NCBI RefSeq assembly: GCF_030272615.1
Contig: NC_081410.1
Location: 113,709,933-113,773,932 of the forward strand
Direction of reading: 5' to 3'
Source: Cryptomeria japonica
Taxonomy: Eukaryota > Streptophyta > Pinopsida > Cupressales > Cupressaceae
DNA length: 64,000 nucleotides
The first letter of the stretch is position 1, and every line of letters begins with the position of its first letter. The notes beneath the pieces were generated by a model. It was given only the letters and a program-made list of their open reading frames with translations. It did not search any database and was not told where the DNA came from. The position numbers were made by a program, and so were the translations under genes. Shown piece by piece: positions 22,336 through 34,055 of the stretch.

Positions 22336-24270
22336 TAGGAGTACCTACCTATGCTGGAGTCATGAGAGATATTCCTGTGGACTCAGAGCTTACAACTGGA
22401 GCTGACATTTGAGGATAGAGAAACTATTGAGGTTCTAGGATTGTGATTAATTCTATATGTGCTTGAGTTTAGGGTAAACATGGGATTGCTAACTGCGCTA
22501 GCTGAGAGATGGCACTCAGAGACATGCACTTTTCATTTGTCGATGGGTGAGATGACAGTCACCTTGGAGGATGTATATAGGATTCTGAGGATACCGATCA
22601 ATGGGGAGTTGATATCCTATGATCAAGACGGAGACAGGGATGCCCTGAGATGAGTGTTCCAGGATACAGGATTGGAGATGAGGGTTGGACATGTGGCCTA
22701 AGATACCATGACACGGACAGGATTAGCACTACCAATAGTACTGGCAGGAGTGATTAGTGGGTTCCTATGTCCGGATAGGGCTACATGAGGACTAGCTATG
22801 GGCTGGGGGAGCATATTGGAGACACTAGTGACACAACATACTAGATATGCCTAGGGACTGTGCGTGCTGGCACATTTGTACTATGAGCTTCATCAGTTTG
22901 TATACCATGGATCTATAGGATTGGGCTGCGGAGTGACATTATTGTAGGTATGGGCTTATGAGCTTCTGTCGGTTACCTGACTGATTCATTTCAAAGGTAG
23001 GGGCCATGGGCGCAGTTTTGTGCATTTATATGATATGATTACATCTCAGCCATGGATTGGTAGATTCAAGTACTGGCACAAGGTCATCAATGAGATTGAC
23101 ACTGTGGTATGGAGACCATACCAAGAGTGTGAGGAGTGGGAGGATGACACCATGGAGTTGCCATACACATTCAGGAGCAGGTATCTAATTGGGCAGATGC
23201 CCTATGTACTAGAGAGGTAGTTGGTTGATAGGGTTGGTAGGCAGTTCGGCATGATACATTGGATGCCACGAGGTTACAGGATTTATGCTCGGATAGTGAG
23301 GGATCAGGCACACTTCGAACCATTATTGTCCTATGATGAGGCAGTGATGCAACTGGCAGAGATTGTGCCCTTGCCTTGGGATATGTGGCCAGAGATAGAG
23401 GATGGAGGGATGGATGTAGAGTATACTGCTTATTGGGTTGAGCATCCATTTCCACGACTAACAGACCCAGGGGAGCAGATAGATGGAAATGGCGGGGGTG
23501 ATGATGATGATGATGAAGATGGTAGAGGTAGAGGTCGATGGAGGAGGCGAGGGGTGATAGGAGAGTGGCTCCGCAGAGAGAGGGTGGAGAGGAGAGAGAG
23601 GCTCACATGGTGAGAGGCAAAGGTGGATTTCCTTTATAGGTGCCAGTAGCATAGGGTCCTAGAGAGGTACAGGGATAGGGACAGGGATGAGGACAGGGGC
23701 ACGGGCAACCACAAGAGCAGCCATAGGTACAAGGGGGGAGAGGAGGAGGATGAGCTATTGGAGTTGAGGGAGATCTGCCAGGGACAGGCAGATGAGATCT
23801 AGGATCTCGAGCAGGAGAGGCATAGGCTCAGGAGACAGCTGAGGGACACGGAGCGGGAGAGGGATCAGGCTATTCAACACTATACAGAGGCTAAGATGAC
23901 ACTGAGGGCAGGGACGTAGGCGGCAAAGGACACAGGAGCCTTTTATGCTTATGTTCTATAATCCAGGGAGGAGATAGGTTACTGGAGAGACCTATACTAT
24001 GGAGCAATGCCACTAGAGCAATGGGCTAGGAGCTTCCGTAGAGTATCACGAACAATGATGACCACTGGAGGGAGGGATAGGAGACAGGCATCGAGTGGTG
24101 GGGGTCATGGGTCCTCCACCACCACTAGATAGAGGAGACAAGAGAGATGATCCTAGGTTGGGTCTTTCCAGGGCTTAGACTCTGTCAAGGCCAGGCAGCT
24201 CCAAGGGAGAGAGTTCATCATAGCGTATAGGGCTCCCTATGTATCAGTTTTGTACCATTTTGTATGATGA
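22336..24270 (+). pseudogene. Antisense ORF of the Tat element: plant mobile domain-like protein
   Basis: A single plus-strand frame of about 645 codons, opposite to gag-pol, interrupted only by TAG/TGA stops (no frameshift seen). The first 300 codons resemble the plant mobile domain (PF10536-like): LLTALAERWHSETCTFHLS followed by GEMTVTLEDVYRILRIPING, then WHKVINEIDTVVWRPYQ and QFGMIHWMPRGYRIYARI. After that come an acidic run, an Arg/Gly-rich stretch near 23,530, and a charged coiled-coil-like segment with paired Arg and Glu (23,740-23,880). The bases before 22,336 (TTTGACTGTAG) look like a splice acceptor. This domain is otherwise found in transposon-derived plant proteins, and antisense extra ORFs are known in Tat elements. 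Function is unknown; DNA binding is a guess. Confidence 0.7.
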
Positions 24271-25892
24271 CACCTTCAGGTGATTGTAGCCATATGATTT
24301 TGACATCATTGTATCATGACACTTATGATTATATATATGAGATGATTCATCCTTGCAGCAACTATATGCATGTGTACCTATGTGATGTATGTTTCTATGT
24401 GTTAATGCATAATATGGATGCAAATATGTAATGATGAAATGCAATATTTTTGTTCTTTTATGTTTTATATGTTATTCCAATGCAAATGTGAATGTATGAA
24501 ATGCAGATGAATATGATAATATAAATAACTATTTAAATGATGAAAATGTAAGATGTGCTAACATGTGTTGTGTGCAAGATGTGATGCAATTGTAATATCT
24601 ATATGTATGTATGAAATGCTTAATATCTGGTAATGCAGGTGCAACTACATGAAATACAAATTTTTTTTGGTGTGTCATTATACTCAGTCATGTGATAGCG
24701 GGCTACACGGACTCAAGAAGGACGATGGAGGTCAATCAAGAAAGGGGGATGAAAGATAGAAGATATGAAAGTAAAAGAGCTTCTTGTGTGTTATCATCAT
24801 TGAGCTTTATTATGGCAAGTAGGTTATGACAATCAAGGCATATGTTTGACCCAGAAAGTCATTGTACCTGTTTGCATGGAGATTAGACAGTCGCAAACAA
24901 AGAATGCCCCAGTTCACACTAGACTCATAGTGTCCTCATATCCTTGGACAAGTCATAGCATTACTAAGAGACAATCCACAGAGAACAAAGAAAAATAGGT
25001 GACGATACCCCATCCTCGCCTTTCTATTCAAAGACATCCTAGAGATAGAATCTCTAGTCAGAGACATCCCAAAAAAGCTCAAAGACATGTCACCAAAAAG
25101 ATAAAATCAAAAGAAAACCAAGACTCGACACCAACATCCACTATATTCCTCAAGTTTAGTGTCTCTTATCACTTGTATAAGTCTATTTGATTGTGGTCAC
25201 AATGTTTATTTTCACAAAATGATAGATAACACTGAACCATAATGTTGTTTGAGTCTGTTGAAAGATTTGATTTGTTGAAGCCCATTGTTGTTGTTGTGTC
25301 TCATCTAAAATTGACTAAATCCATGAAACTGATACTTTATTGTGGAGAATACAAAACTTTATTGTGGACTAGTGATGTAAATGTTGGTTTATTGCGAATT
25401 GTGCATGGATAGACTGGAGAAAACTGTAAGAAACTGTACTCCTCAAAATGGGTGATGGTCTTAGTTCCACACCCATTACTAGACGTAGGATTTGCCTTAG
25501 CCACAGATAGGAGCTAATTTATTATGGATGGAAGGCATGAAAAGGAGGGATTATTATAAATGGCTAACTAATCTTGGGTAAATCAATAACAACCATGATG
25601 GGAATGGGTAAGTTTGTTATGAATGGATAGGTTGTTAGTGTGTGCAAAGTGAAAGGATGAAATTGAATTCTGAAGGAGGGAGGAGCAATGTCTCTACACA
25701 TGGCACCGGTGACCCAATTTACACCATGGTACTTGACCAAGGCACCACCGAAGTGGTTTTCACCATTGGACGAAATGTTTTTTTGTTTTTCAATTTTTTT
25801 GATATATTTTTTATTTTTTATTTTTTTTGTATTTTTTAAATTTTTTGCTTTTTTTGTATTTTTGAATTGGGATACTCTGAAGAGCTATGTGT
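24271..25892. other. Tat spacer between antisense ORF and integrase end
   Basis: No supportable coding region on either strand. AT-rich, with an ATG-rich stretch (24,350-24,620) and a T-rich low-complexity run at 25,777-25,863 (A-rich on the element's strand, just downstream of the integrase stop). Confidence 0.6.
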
Positions 25893-26990
25893 AAAACCTG
25901 AAAAGGTGCATACTATTGATAGGGTCCTCCAAAGGTTCACCCTCTATGGTTGAGAGCTGATATGCACCGGATCCATAGGCTGTTGTGATGATGTAAGGAC
26001 CAAGCCAATTTGGTTCAAACTTGCCCTTCTTCTCTCTGTCTTGCTGATTTTTAGGATTCTCTGAGAACTAAGTCACCTACCTCAAATGTGTGAGGCTTGA
26101 CTTTATGATTGTAACTGCAACTTATTTGTTGTTGATAAGCCTTAAGATGATTAAAAGCAGTTTGTCTTTGTTCATCCAATAGTTCAAGTTCTTGTAAGCG
26201 AGAGACCTTGTAGTATTCGTCATTGATAATGTTTTGCAAAGAGACTCGTAAAGAGGGTAACTCGACCTCAATAGGCAAGATAAATTCAACATCATAAATA
26301 AGTGAAAAAGGGGTAGCTCCTATAGGTGTGCGGACGCTTGTGCGGTAAGTCCAAAGTATGAGATTAAGTTGGATATGCCAATTGCAGCCAACGTCATGGA
26401 CTATCTTTTTTAAGATTTTAACGATTGTTTTATTAGATGCCTTAGCTTGACCATTACCTTGGGGGTAATAAGGCATGGAGAAATGATGAGTAATATGGAA
26501 GCGATCACAAAGTTCACGATGAGTAATATGAGTAATATGGAATACTGTATCGACAAATGTTATAGTTGAGAATGAATGTAGCAATTTTTTTTCTAGTGAC
26601 TTGTGTAAGAGGCACGACTTCGAGCCATTTTGTGAAATACTTTGTGGCAGCAATGATGAATTTATGACCATTGGAGGAAGGAGCATGAATCTTGCCTATG
26701 AGATTGAGTCCCCATTGACAAAAGGGCCAAGGAGTCACAATTGGTTGAAGTTCTTGTGTTGGCGCATGAATGAGGTCTCCATGAAGTTGACACTGCTTAC
26801 ATTTCTTGACAAACTGATATGAGTCTTTTTCCATATTGGGCCAGTAATATCCAGTCCTGATGAGTTTCTTGGCTAAGGTGGGACCACTAGAATGTGGACC
26901 ACATATCCTTTCATGAACTTCATGTAACGTAATCTGAGCTTCATCCCTTTCTAAACATCTAAGAAGAGTGCCATCTAGACCTCGATGGTA
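25893..26990 (-). pseudogene. Tat integrase relic
   Basis: Read from 26,990 down: HEVHERICGPHSSGPTLAKK and KKCKQCQLHGDLIH form the HHCC zinc region. The core has GLNLIGKIHAPSSNGHKFIIAATKYFTKW, a Tat-like block with YYPQGNGQAKASNKTIVKIL (the QGNGQ-E region, with Lys where the catalytic Glu is usual), and the LILWTYRTSVRTPIGATPFSLIY block. The C-terminus ends with NWLGPYIIT and MHLFRFY then stop near 25,893. A frame change lies near 26,600. Confidence 0.88.
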
Positions 26991-27014
26991 TAGGATATCG
27001 GCTTTAATAACGTA

Positions 27015-27836
27015 TCAAGAAGATTGGTGAATGAAAGTGCGATGTTGGTTATTGGATAAGTCAAGAGGAAGGGTACTGTCACAAAGGTATGTGAAAATGG
27101 AGCCATATAACGGGGAATCAGGACCGATGACACATATCATTTCAGTAGGAGTGATCTCATATGAGGGAACCAAAAGGTTATCCACCAAGAACTCATAGCG
27201 GATTTCATTTTGTGGTAGATCGATTAGTGAAGCAATTATAGCCATGGCATCCTCGGCTCGATTCTTCTCTCTTGGTATCTTCTCAAAGTCTAACTTCATG
27301 AAATGTTTTTTCAGGTCATCCACCATTCTTTTGTAAGGCATTAATTTCTCATCCTTTGTTTGGTAGTCATCAGTTGCTTGACGAATTACAAGTTGAGAGT
27401 CCCCAAAACCATGAAGTTCCTGGATCTTCCCTTGAACAACAATCCGTAATCCAGTTGTTAATGCCTCGTATTCTGCTATTTTATTAGTGCAAGAAAATGA
27501 TAATCGATATGATTTTGGTATGGAATCCCCTTGAGGATTTATGAAGAGGATGCCCGATCCTACCCCATGTTGTGTGTATGAGCCGTCAAAGTATAGCTGC
27601 CAAGTCTTTGTGTGTGACACTGTTAAGATGGATTCATCTGGAAATTTTGAAGTTAGAGGAACATCATCTATCATGGGAGCATCTGCTAATTGATCTGCAA
27701 TATCTTGTCCTTTTATTGCTTTTCTATCCACATATTCAATATCGAATTCACTCAAGAGCATCACCCATTTGGCTAGCCGCCCAATAAGCGTTGCTTTATT
27801 GAGAAGGTATTTCAATGGATCGATCCTTGTGACCAA
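27015..27836 (-). pseudogene. Tat second RNase H (RVT_3-type) relic
   Basis: A 273-codon uninterrupted frame. The N-terminal 50 residues (LNKATLIGRLAKWVMLLSEF, DQLADAP) finish the first RNase H. Then comes LYFDGSYTQHGVGSGILFI, the start of a second RNase H, with EYEALTTGLRIV and HGFGDSQLVIRQATDDY, which carry the acidic active-site residues, and REKNRAEDAMAIIASL. This extra domain between the first RNase H and integrase is the diagnostic feature of Tat elements. Confidence 0.9.
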
Positions 27837-28994
27837 CTTAGTTTTATGAGTTAGTATGTAATGTCATAATTTTTGCAAAGCAAAGACCACAGTGAGACAT
27901 GGACACTCAATTGGTGCATAGTTTAGCTCATATCCTACCAATGTGCGACTGATGTAATAAACTGCCTTTTCTTTGCCCACAACAACCTGTTGTGCCAAGA
28001 GTGCCCCCAGTGCTGTTGAAGTAGCTAATATGTATAGTAATAGAGGTTGATCTGGAACTGGTGGCATCAATACTGGTGGATTTAGAAGATAATCTTTGAG
28101 TGTATGGAAAGCCTCTTGATAGTTATCATCCCATTTGAATTTGATGTTTTTGTGTAGCAAGTGCTGAAAAGGATTACATTTATCCGCAAGTTGTGCTATG
28201 AATCTTCATATGGACTGGAGTCTCCCTTGCAAAGATCAAAGTTGACTAATATTTCTTGGTGGTTGCATCTCTCTAGATGGTCTTGACTTTTGCTGGATCG
28301 GCTTTGATTCTTCTTTTTGAGACAATGAATCCCAGGAGCTTCCCAGAGGTTACTCCAAAGACACATTTCTTGGGGTTTAATCTTACTTTGTATTTTTCCA
28401 ACCAATCAAAAATGACTGAAAGTATGTCCAAATGTGTATCTCTGTCTATTGATTTTCCCAAGAGGTCATCAACATAATCTTCCACAATAATGTGCATGAG
28501 ATCATGAAAGATATAGTCATGGCTCTTTGATATATAGTGCCTACATTTTTTAGCCCAAAGGGCATGACATTCTAGCAGAAAGTTCCCCAAGGACAAGTGA
28601 ATGTTGTTTTGTGTTGATCCTCGGATGCAATTTTTATTTGATTATAACCAGAGAATCCATCCATCAAAGATAACATTGCATGACCTGTTGTGAGATCTAT
28701 GAACAAGTCAATATTTGGTAATGGAAAGTCATCCTTAGGACAAGCTTTGTTGATGTCTCTAAAATTTGTACATATTCTGATGCTACGATCTTGTTTACTG
28801 ATAGGCACTAAGTTGGAGATCCATTCAGGATAATCAATTGGGCATATGAATTCGACATCGAATAATTTTTTGAGATCTGCTTTGACTAATAATGCCACTT
28901 GTGGATGCATCTTTCTTAATTTCTGTTTCACTGGTTTTGCCCCCGGTTTAACCATCAAATGATGCATTATCAAATCCGAATCCAATCCAGGCAT
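27837..28994 (-). pseudogene. Tat reverse transcriptase and first RNase H relic
   Basis: RT starts at GLDSDLIMHHLMVKPGAKPV. Blocks: KADLKKLFDVEFI, CTNFRDINKACPKDDFPLPN, MDGFSGYNQIKI, then after a frame change VEDYVDDLLGKS (catalytic YVDD) and LNPKKCVFGVTSGKLLGFIV. A second frame change precedes the RNase H block KWDDNYQEAFHTLKDYL and LYILATSTALGALLAQ. At least two indels and several stops. Confidence 0.9.
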
Positions 28995-29057
28995 ATCAGT
29001 GTATGACCATGCAAAATTGATTTGTCGCTCTATGAAGAAACTTATGAACTTTGATCT

Positions 29058-29414
29058 TTATGTCTCTGTCAGGGATTGAGCTAGGAATATGTAATGTGGA
29101 ATTTCTTCTGTACCAATGTTTGTTTTGATGGTCTCCTCTACCAACATGGATAATTTTTCTTCATATGATGTTGGGATAATGTCAAGCCTTGCATCCTCGG
29201 GTGCCTTAGAGAGGTTTTCACCCTCAGATATGTCCTTTCTTTTAACTTTTTTGGGGTCAGACAGCACCACAATGTGGTTTTCACCATAAGACCTTTGATT
29301 TATTTTTATTTTTATGTTTTTGCGATTAGAAGGCCCAACACCCTCACCAAAATATGCCACGCTATTGAGTTCTATAGTGTATCCTGCCTTATGGTCCCTA
29401 GGGGGGAAGATCAT
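29058..29414 (-). pseudogene. Tat pol N-terminal linker relic (part after Copia-3)
   Basis: A 118-codon frame just before RT. It contains IFPPRDHKAGYTIELNSVAYF, typical of the acidic/charged region between protease and RT in Tat-type polyproteins. It is separated from its upstream half (34,449-35,259) by the Copia-3 insertion. Confidence 0.7.
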
Positions 29415-29494
29415 CTCGTATGCCTAGATAGTCAATAAAGGCTTCATCATTTTGGAATGTGTCGAACTATGTAGGTCCTTCTTGGTCCCAATCA

Positions 29495-29499
29495 ATAAG
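29495..29499. repeat. Left target-site duplication of Copia-3 (ATAAG)
   Basis: ATAAG directly before TGTTGAAATG. The same five bases follow the 3' LTR at 34,489-34,493. Confidence 0.95.
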
Positions 29500-29932
29500 T
29501 GTTGAAATGTGGTGACTAATCAGCAAAGTACTGTACACTCAACACGTATCCTCGTTGGGGTCTAGGGCCGGGCTAGGCCCTGGGCGGGGGTTCGGGGGCG
29601 GCAGCCCTCGAGAAAAAAAATTTTGCCATTTTTTTCATTGATGAAAACTGACATTGTAATAAAACCCTAAAAAGGCTGACTTTCTTTTTTCCCTAAAAAA
29701 ATGCATGTTATAAGCGGCTGGGATGCTTAAGGCATTGTAAGGTTGATGTATTGTTTTTGCTGGATAATAAGAAAGATTGGATGGCTGTGTATGGTGGACG
29801 TAACCCATTCTGGGTGAACCACGTTAAATCTCTGTGTTATCTGTGTCCTGTTTTATTTCTTTATCTTTTGTATTTAAATCTACATATAACTATTAGTTCA
29901 TAATTGCTTCAGATCTGCTTGAAATCCTAACA
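29500..29932 (+). repeat. Copia-3 5' LTR
   Basis: TGTTGAAATGTGGTG ... ATCCTAACA, 433 bp. It contains a GC-rich stretch at 29,553-29,610 unlike the rest of the window. By eye about 33 differences from the 3' LTR, mostly transitions, many in that GC-rich stretch. Confidence 0.95.
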
Positions 29933-29934
29933 AT

Positions 29935-29946
29935 TGGTATCAGAGC
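29935..29946 (+). promoter_or_regulatory. Copia-3 primer-binding site
   Basis: TGGTATCAGAGC two bases after the LTR end, complementary to the 3' end of initiator methionine tRNA. Confidence 0.92.
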
Positions 29947-29992
29947 GAGGTTTTCTGTAAATTGGTAGGACTTTCAAATTTGAGTGGGAGCA

Positions 29993-32900
29993 ATGGAGGA
30001 TTCCAAATTCAAGGTTGAAAAGTTTAATGGCTAGAATTATCAGTTATGGAAAATGCAGATGAAGGATTACCTGTATCAAAAGGATTTGTGGCGGCCATTA
30101 GAAGGAAAGGCAAAGAAATCGACCACAATGTCAGATGAAGAGTGGGACATTTTAGATAGAAAGGCACTGGGATCCATTCGATTGTGTCTCACACTGTCTG
30201 TAGCATTCAATATAACAGAAGCAAAAATGACTATAGATTTGATGGCAACATTGGCTAAGTTGTATGAGAAACCCTTAGCTTTGAATAAGGTATTTCTTAT
30301 GAAGAGTTTGTTTAATTTGAAAATGAGTGAGGGAGGATCTGTAGCAGAGCACTTAAATGAATTTAATAAAATTACCAGTCAATTGTCTTCGGTAAAAATT
30401 ACCTTTGCAGAAGATGTTAGGGATCTCTTGATTTTATGTTCTTTGTCAGAAAGTTGGAATAGTTTGGTTATGGCTGTAAGTAACTCTGTCTTTGGTAAAA
30501 ATACTTTGGTATTTGATGATATTATTGGTGTTATCCTAAGCGAGGAAATGCAAAGGAAAAGCACAGGTGAGACTCCAACATCATCGCGTAGTGTTTTGAA
30601 TGTAGAGAACAGAGGAAGATCAAAGGAAAGAGGAAAAGGCCCTGGGAATGAGAAGTCACGAGGGAAGTCAAAGAAAGGATGCTCTCAATCTAGAGGAAAT
30701 AAAGATTGCTGGTACTGCGGAAAGCCTAGTCATCTAAAGAAAGACTGTTGGTCTCAGAAAAACAAAGAAGGAGATAAAAATGAAAATGACAGTAAGGAAG
30801 CTAATATTGCAAGTAATACTTTACAAGATGCTTTAATCTTATGTTTGGATAATGTTAATAATTCCTAGGTAATAGATTCTGGGGCTTCATTTCATGCTAC
30901 ACCCCATAGAAAATATTTTCTAGATTATGTTCAAGGTGATTTTGGACAGGTATATTTGGGTGATGATGAGCCCTATCAAATTGTTGGAAAAGGAAAGATA
31001 AAGATCAAGTTGCAGAATGGTAATGACTGGTTTCTACAGGAGGTAAGACATGTTCCTAATTTAAGAAGAAATTTAATTTCTTCAGGGCAACTAGGTAGTG
31101 AAGGTTGCATAGTTACCTTCTTAGACAATATGTGGAAGGTCACTAAAGGATCATTAGTAGTAGCTAAAGGTGCGAAGGTAGGCATATTATATCTGTGTAC
31201 TGGTAACACTTACTCTACCTTAGCTGCTACAGATAAAGTTACTGCAGGAACAACAACAATAAATGTTGTAAGAACAGATTCGATAATGTGGCACCATAGG
31301 CTAGGGCACATGAGTGAGAAAGGGATGAAAATCCTTCACTCCAAAAATCTATTGCCAGGACTAAAGAAGATTGATTTAGAGTTCTGTGAAAACTGTGTTT
31401 ATGGTAAATAGAAAAGAGTCAGATTTCTCAAGGTTGGGAAAGAGAAGAAGAGTGAGAAGTTAGAGCTTGTACATTCAGATGTATGGGGACTGGCTCAGGT
31501 ATCATCTCTTGGTGGCTCTTGTTATTATGTTATTTTTATTGATGACTCAACCAAAAAAATATGGGTATATTTCCTAAAACAAAAATCAGATGTTTTTGAA
31601 ACTTTTAAGAAATGGAAAGCATTGGTTGAGAATGAGACAGGAAAAAAGTTGAAGTGTCTCAAATCAGATAATGGAGGTGAGTATTGTAGCAAAGCATTTG
31701 AAGATTACTTTTCCTTAAATGGGATTCGAAAGCAGAAGATAGTTCCAGGAACTCCACAGGAAAATGGTGTGTCAGAGAGAATGAATAAGACAATCATCGA
31801 ACGTGCAAGGAGCATGAGATTGCATGCTAGATTGCCCTTACATTTTTGGGCAGATGTTGTACATACTGCTGTCTATTTGATAAATAGAGGACCTTCAACC
31901 CCTTTGGATGGTGGTATTCTAGAGGAGGCATGGACTGGTAAAAAGGTAAATTATTCTTTTCTAAAAACTTTTAGTTGCGAAGCTTTTGTCCATGTTGATA
32001 AAGAAAATAGAACCAAGCTTGATGCTAAATCTCAGAAATGTACCTTCATTGGATATGGGATAGATGAATATGGCTATCGGTTATGAGATTTTGAAAATAA
32101 GAAAATAATTAGAAGTAGAGATGTTATATTCAATGAGAAGGTTATATGTAAAGAACAGATGCAGGAAAAGAAGCATGAACAAGACAAACAAGAATATGTG
32201 GTGTTGGATGAGATTCCTGAAAATGAAATGCCACAGGTACCTGATGCTCAGCAACAATAGATTGTCCCACAAACTCCTGCAAGTGTTAGACATTCTACGA
32301 GGACAAGTAGACCCCCTAAAATATTTTCTCCTTCTTTGTATTCTATTTTATTAGCGGATTCTGGTGAACCAGAAAAATATGAAGAAGCAATGCAGGTAGA
32401 TGCCAAACAACAATGGGAGCTAGGCATGAAAGAGGAGATGGACTCCTTGATGAAAAATAAGACTTGGGACTTAGTCCCTTTACCTATAGAAAAAAGAGCC
32501 TTGCCAAACAAATGGGTTTATCGGCTGAAGGAGGAGGAAGGAGGTCAGAAAAGATATAAGGCCAGACTTGTGGTAAAAGGTTTTACACAGAAAAAGGGTA
32601 TAGATTATGATGAAATATTTTCTCCAGTTGTAAAAATGACTTCAATTAGAACTGTACTTAGTCTTGTGGCTGCAGATGATTTACATCTTGAACAATTAGA
32701 TGTGAAAACAGCTTTTCTCCATGGAGATTTGGAGGAGGAAATTTACATGTTGCAACCACAGGGATATGAGGTCAAAGGTAAGGAGAACTTGGTGTGCAGG
32801 TTAAAGAAAAGTTTGTATGGCCTAAAGCAAGCACCCCGATAATGGTATTTAAAATTTGATAGTTTCATGGTTGAACACGGTTATCATAGATGTCATTTTG

Positions 32901-33922
32901 ATCATTGTGTATATTTTAAGAGATTTGATAATGGCAGTTATATTATCCTATTGCTTTATATTGATGACATGCTTGTTGCTAGGTCTAACATGCAACATAT
33001 AAATAATCTTAAACAAAAATTAGCCAGGTCATTTTCTATGAAGGATTTGGGTGCAGCTAAGCAAATTCTTGGTATGAGGATTATATGGGACAAGAAAAAT
33101 AGAACCTTGAATTTGTCCCAAAGTGAGTATATAAAGAAGGTGTTGAAAAGATTTAACATGTAGGATGCAAAAGCAGTTAGTACACCTTTGGCTAGTCATT
33201 TCAAATTGACTAAGGAGATGTGCCCAAAGACACAGGAAGAGGTTAATAAAATGTCTAACATCTCGTATTCATCAGCTATTGGCAGTCTGATGTATGCAAT
33301 GGTATGCACAAGGCCAGATATTGCACATGCAGTGGGAGTTGTGAGCAGGTTTATGAGTAATCCGGGTATGGAACAATGGAATACTGTGAAATGGATTCTT
33401 TAGTATTTGAAAGGAACTACTATGAAGGCATTATGTTTCAAAGGATCTAATGCTGCTCTAAGTGGTTTTGTTGACTCTAATCTGGCGGGTGATATTGATT
33501 CACAGAGGAGTACTACAGGGTATGTTTTTATTATAGGGGGAACTGCAGTCAGTTGGATTTCTAGGCTGCAAAAGGTTGCTGCACTTTCAACCACTGAAGC
33601 TGAGTATGTTGCTGCTACAGAAGCCAGCAAGGAGATGATTTGGTTGCAATGTTTTCTGGAGGAATTGGGTCAGACACAAGAGGATAGCCCATTGTATACT
33701 GATAGCCAGAGTGCCATTCATCTTGCAAAGAACCCTACTTTTCATTCTAGGACAAAGCACATTAAGCTCAGGTACCACTTCATTTGAACTATTTTGGAGG
33801 AGGGTCAGTTATGGCTTGAGAAGATTCACACAAGTTAGAATCCTACCGATATGTTCACAAAGGCAGTTCCATAGGAGAAGCTGATTTCTTCATCAATTTT
33901 TGTTGGTCTTCTTGATTCATAA
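29993..33922 (+). pseudogene. Copia-3 gag-pol polyprotein, one frame with 11 stops
   Basis: A frame of 1,310 codons from an ATG 46 bases past the primer-binding site to a TAA at 33,920. Gag: MQMKDYLYQKDLW, then the CCHC knuckle CWYCGKPSHLKKDC (about 30,711). Protease IDSGASFHA (about 30,872). Pre-integrase WHHRLGHMSEKG and CENCVYGK. Integrase SDNGGEYCS and [45 protein letters not shown]. RNase H SNLAGDIDSQRSTTGYVF and STTEAEYVAATEASKEM. Stops are at 30,032, 30,866, 31,409, 32,084, 32,258, 32,840, 33,161, 33,401, 33,785, 33,836 and 33,872, eight of them TAG. No indel breaks the frame. Confidence 0.93.
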
Positions 33923-34002
33923 TTGTGGAATTTATACCAGTCGAGTCCTAGTGTTTTATCCAGCAGATGTTGCATGTACAGTGGTGTTGTGTAGTATCAA
34001 TC

Positions 34003-34055
34003 TCCAAGTGGGAGATTGTTCGGTGTGGAGCTTGATCAGTTTCCAAGTGGGAGAA
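34003..34055 (+). promoter_or_regulatory. Copia-3 polypurine tract, duplicated
   Basis: CCAAGTGGGAGA occurs twice, at about 34,004 and 34,044. The second directly precedes the 3' LTR. Only the second can be at the LTR boundary; the first, followed by TTGTTC, looks like a shifted copy of a tract plus LTR start. Confidence 0.7.

Noticed and set aside
23171-23652. Minus-strand ORFs under the antisense gene
   Set aside because: Shadows of the plus-strand PMD-like frame; the plus frame has the domain blocks.
25642-25894. Phe/Ile-rich plus-strand ORFs
   Set aside because: They run through the T-rich low-complexity stretch after the Tat integrase.
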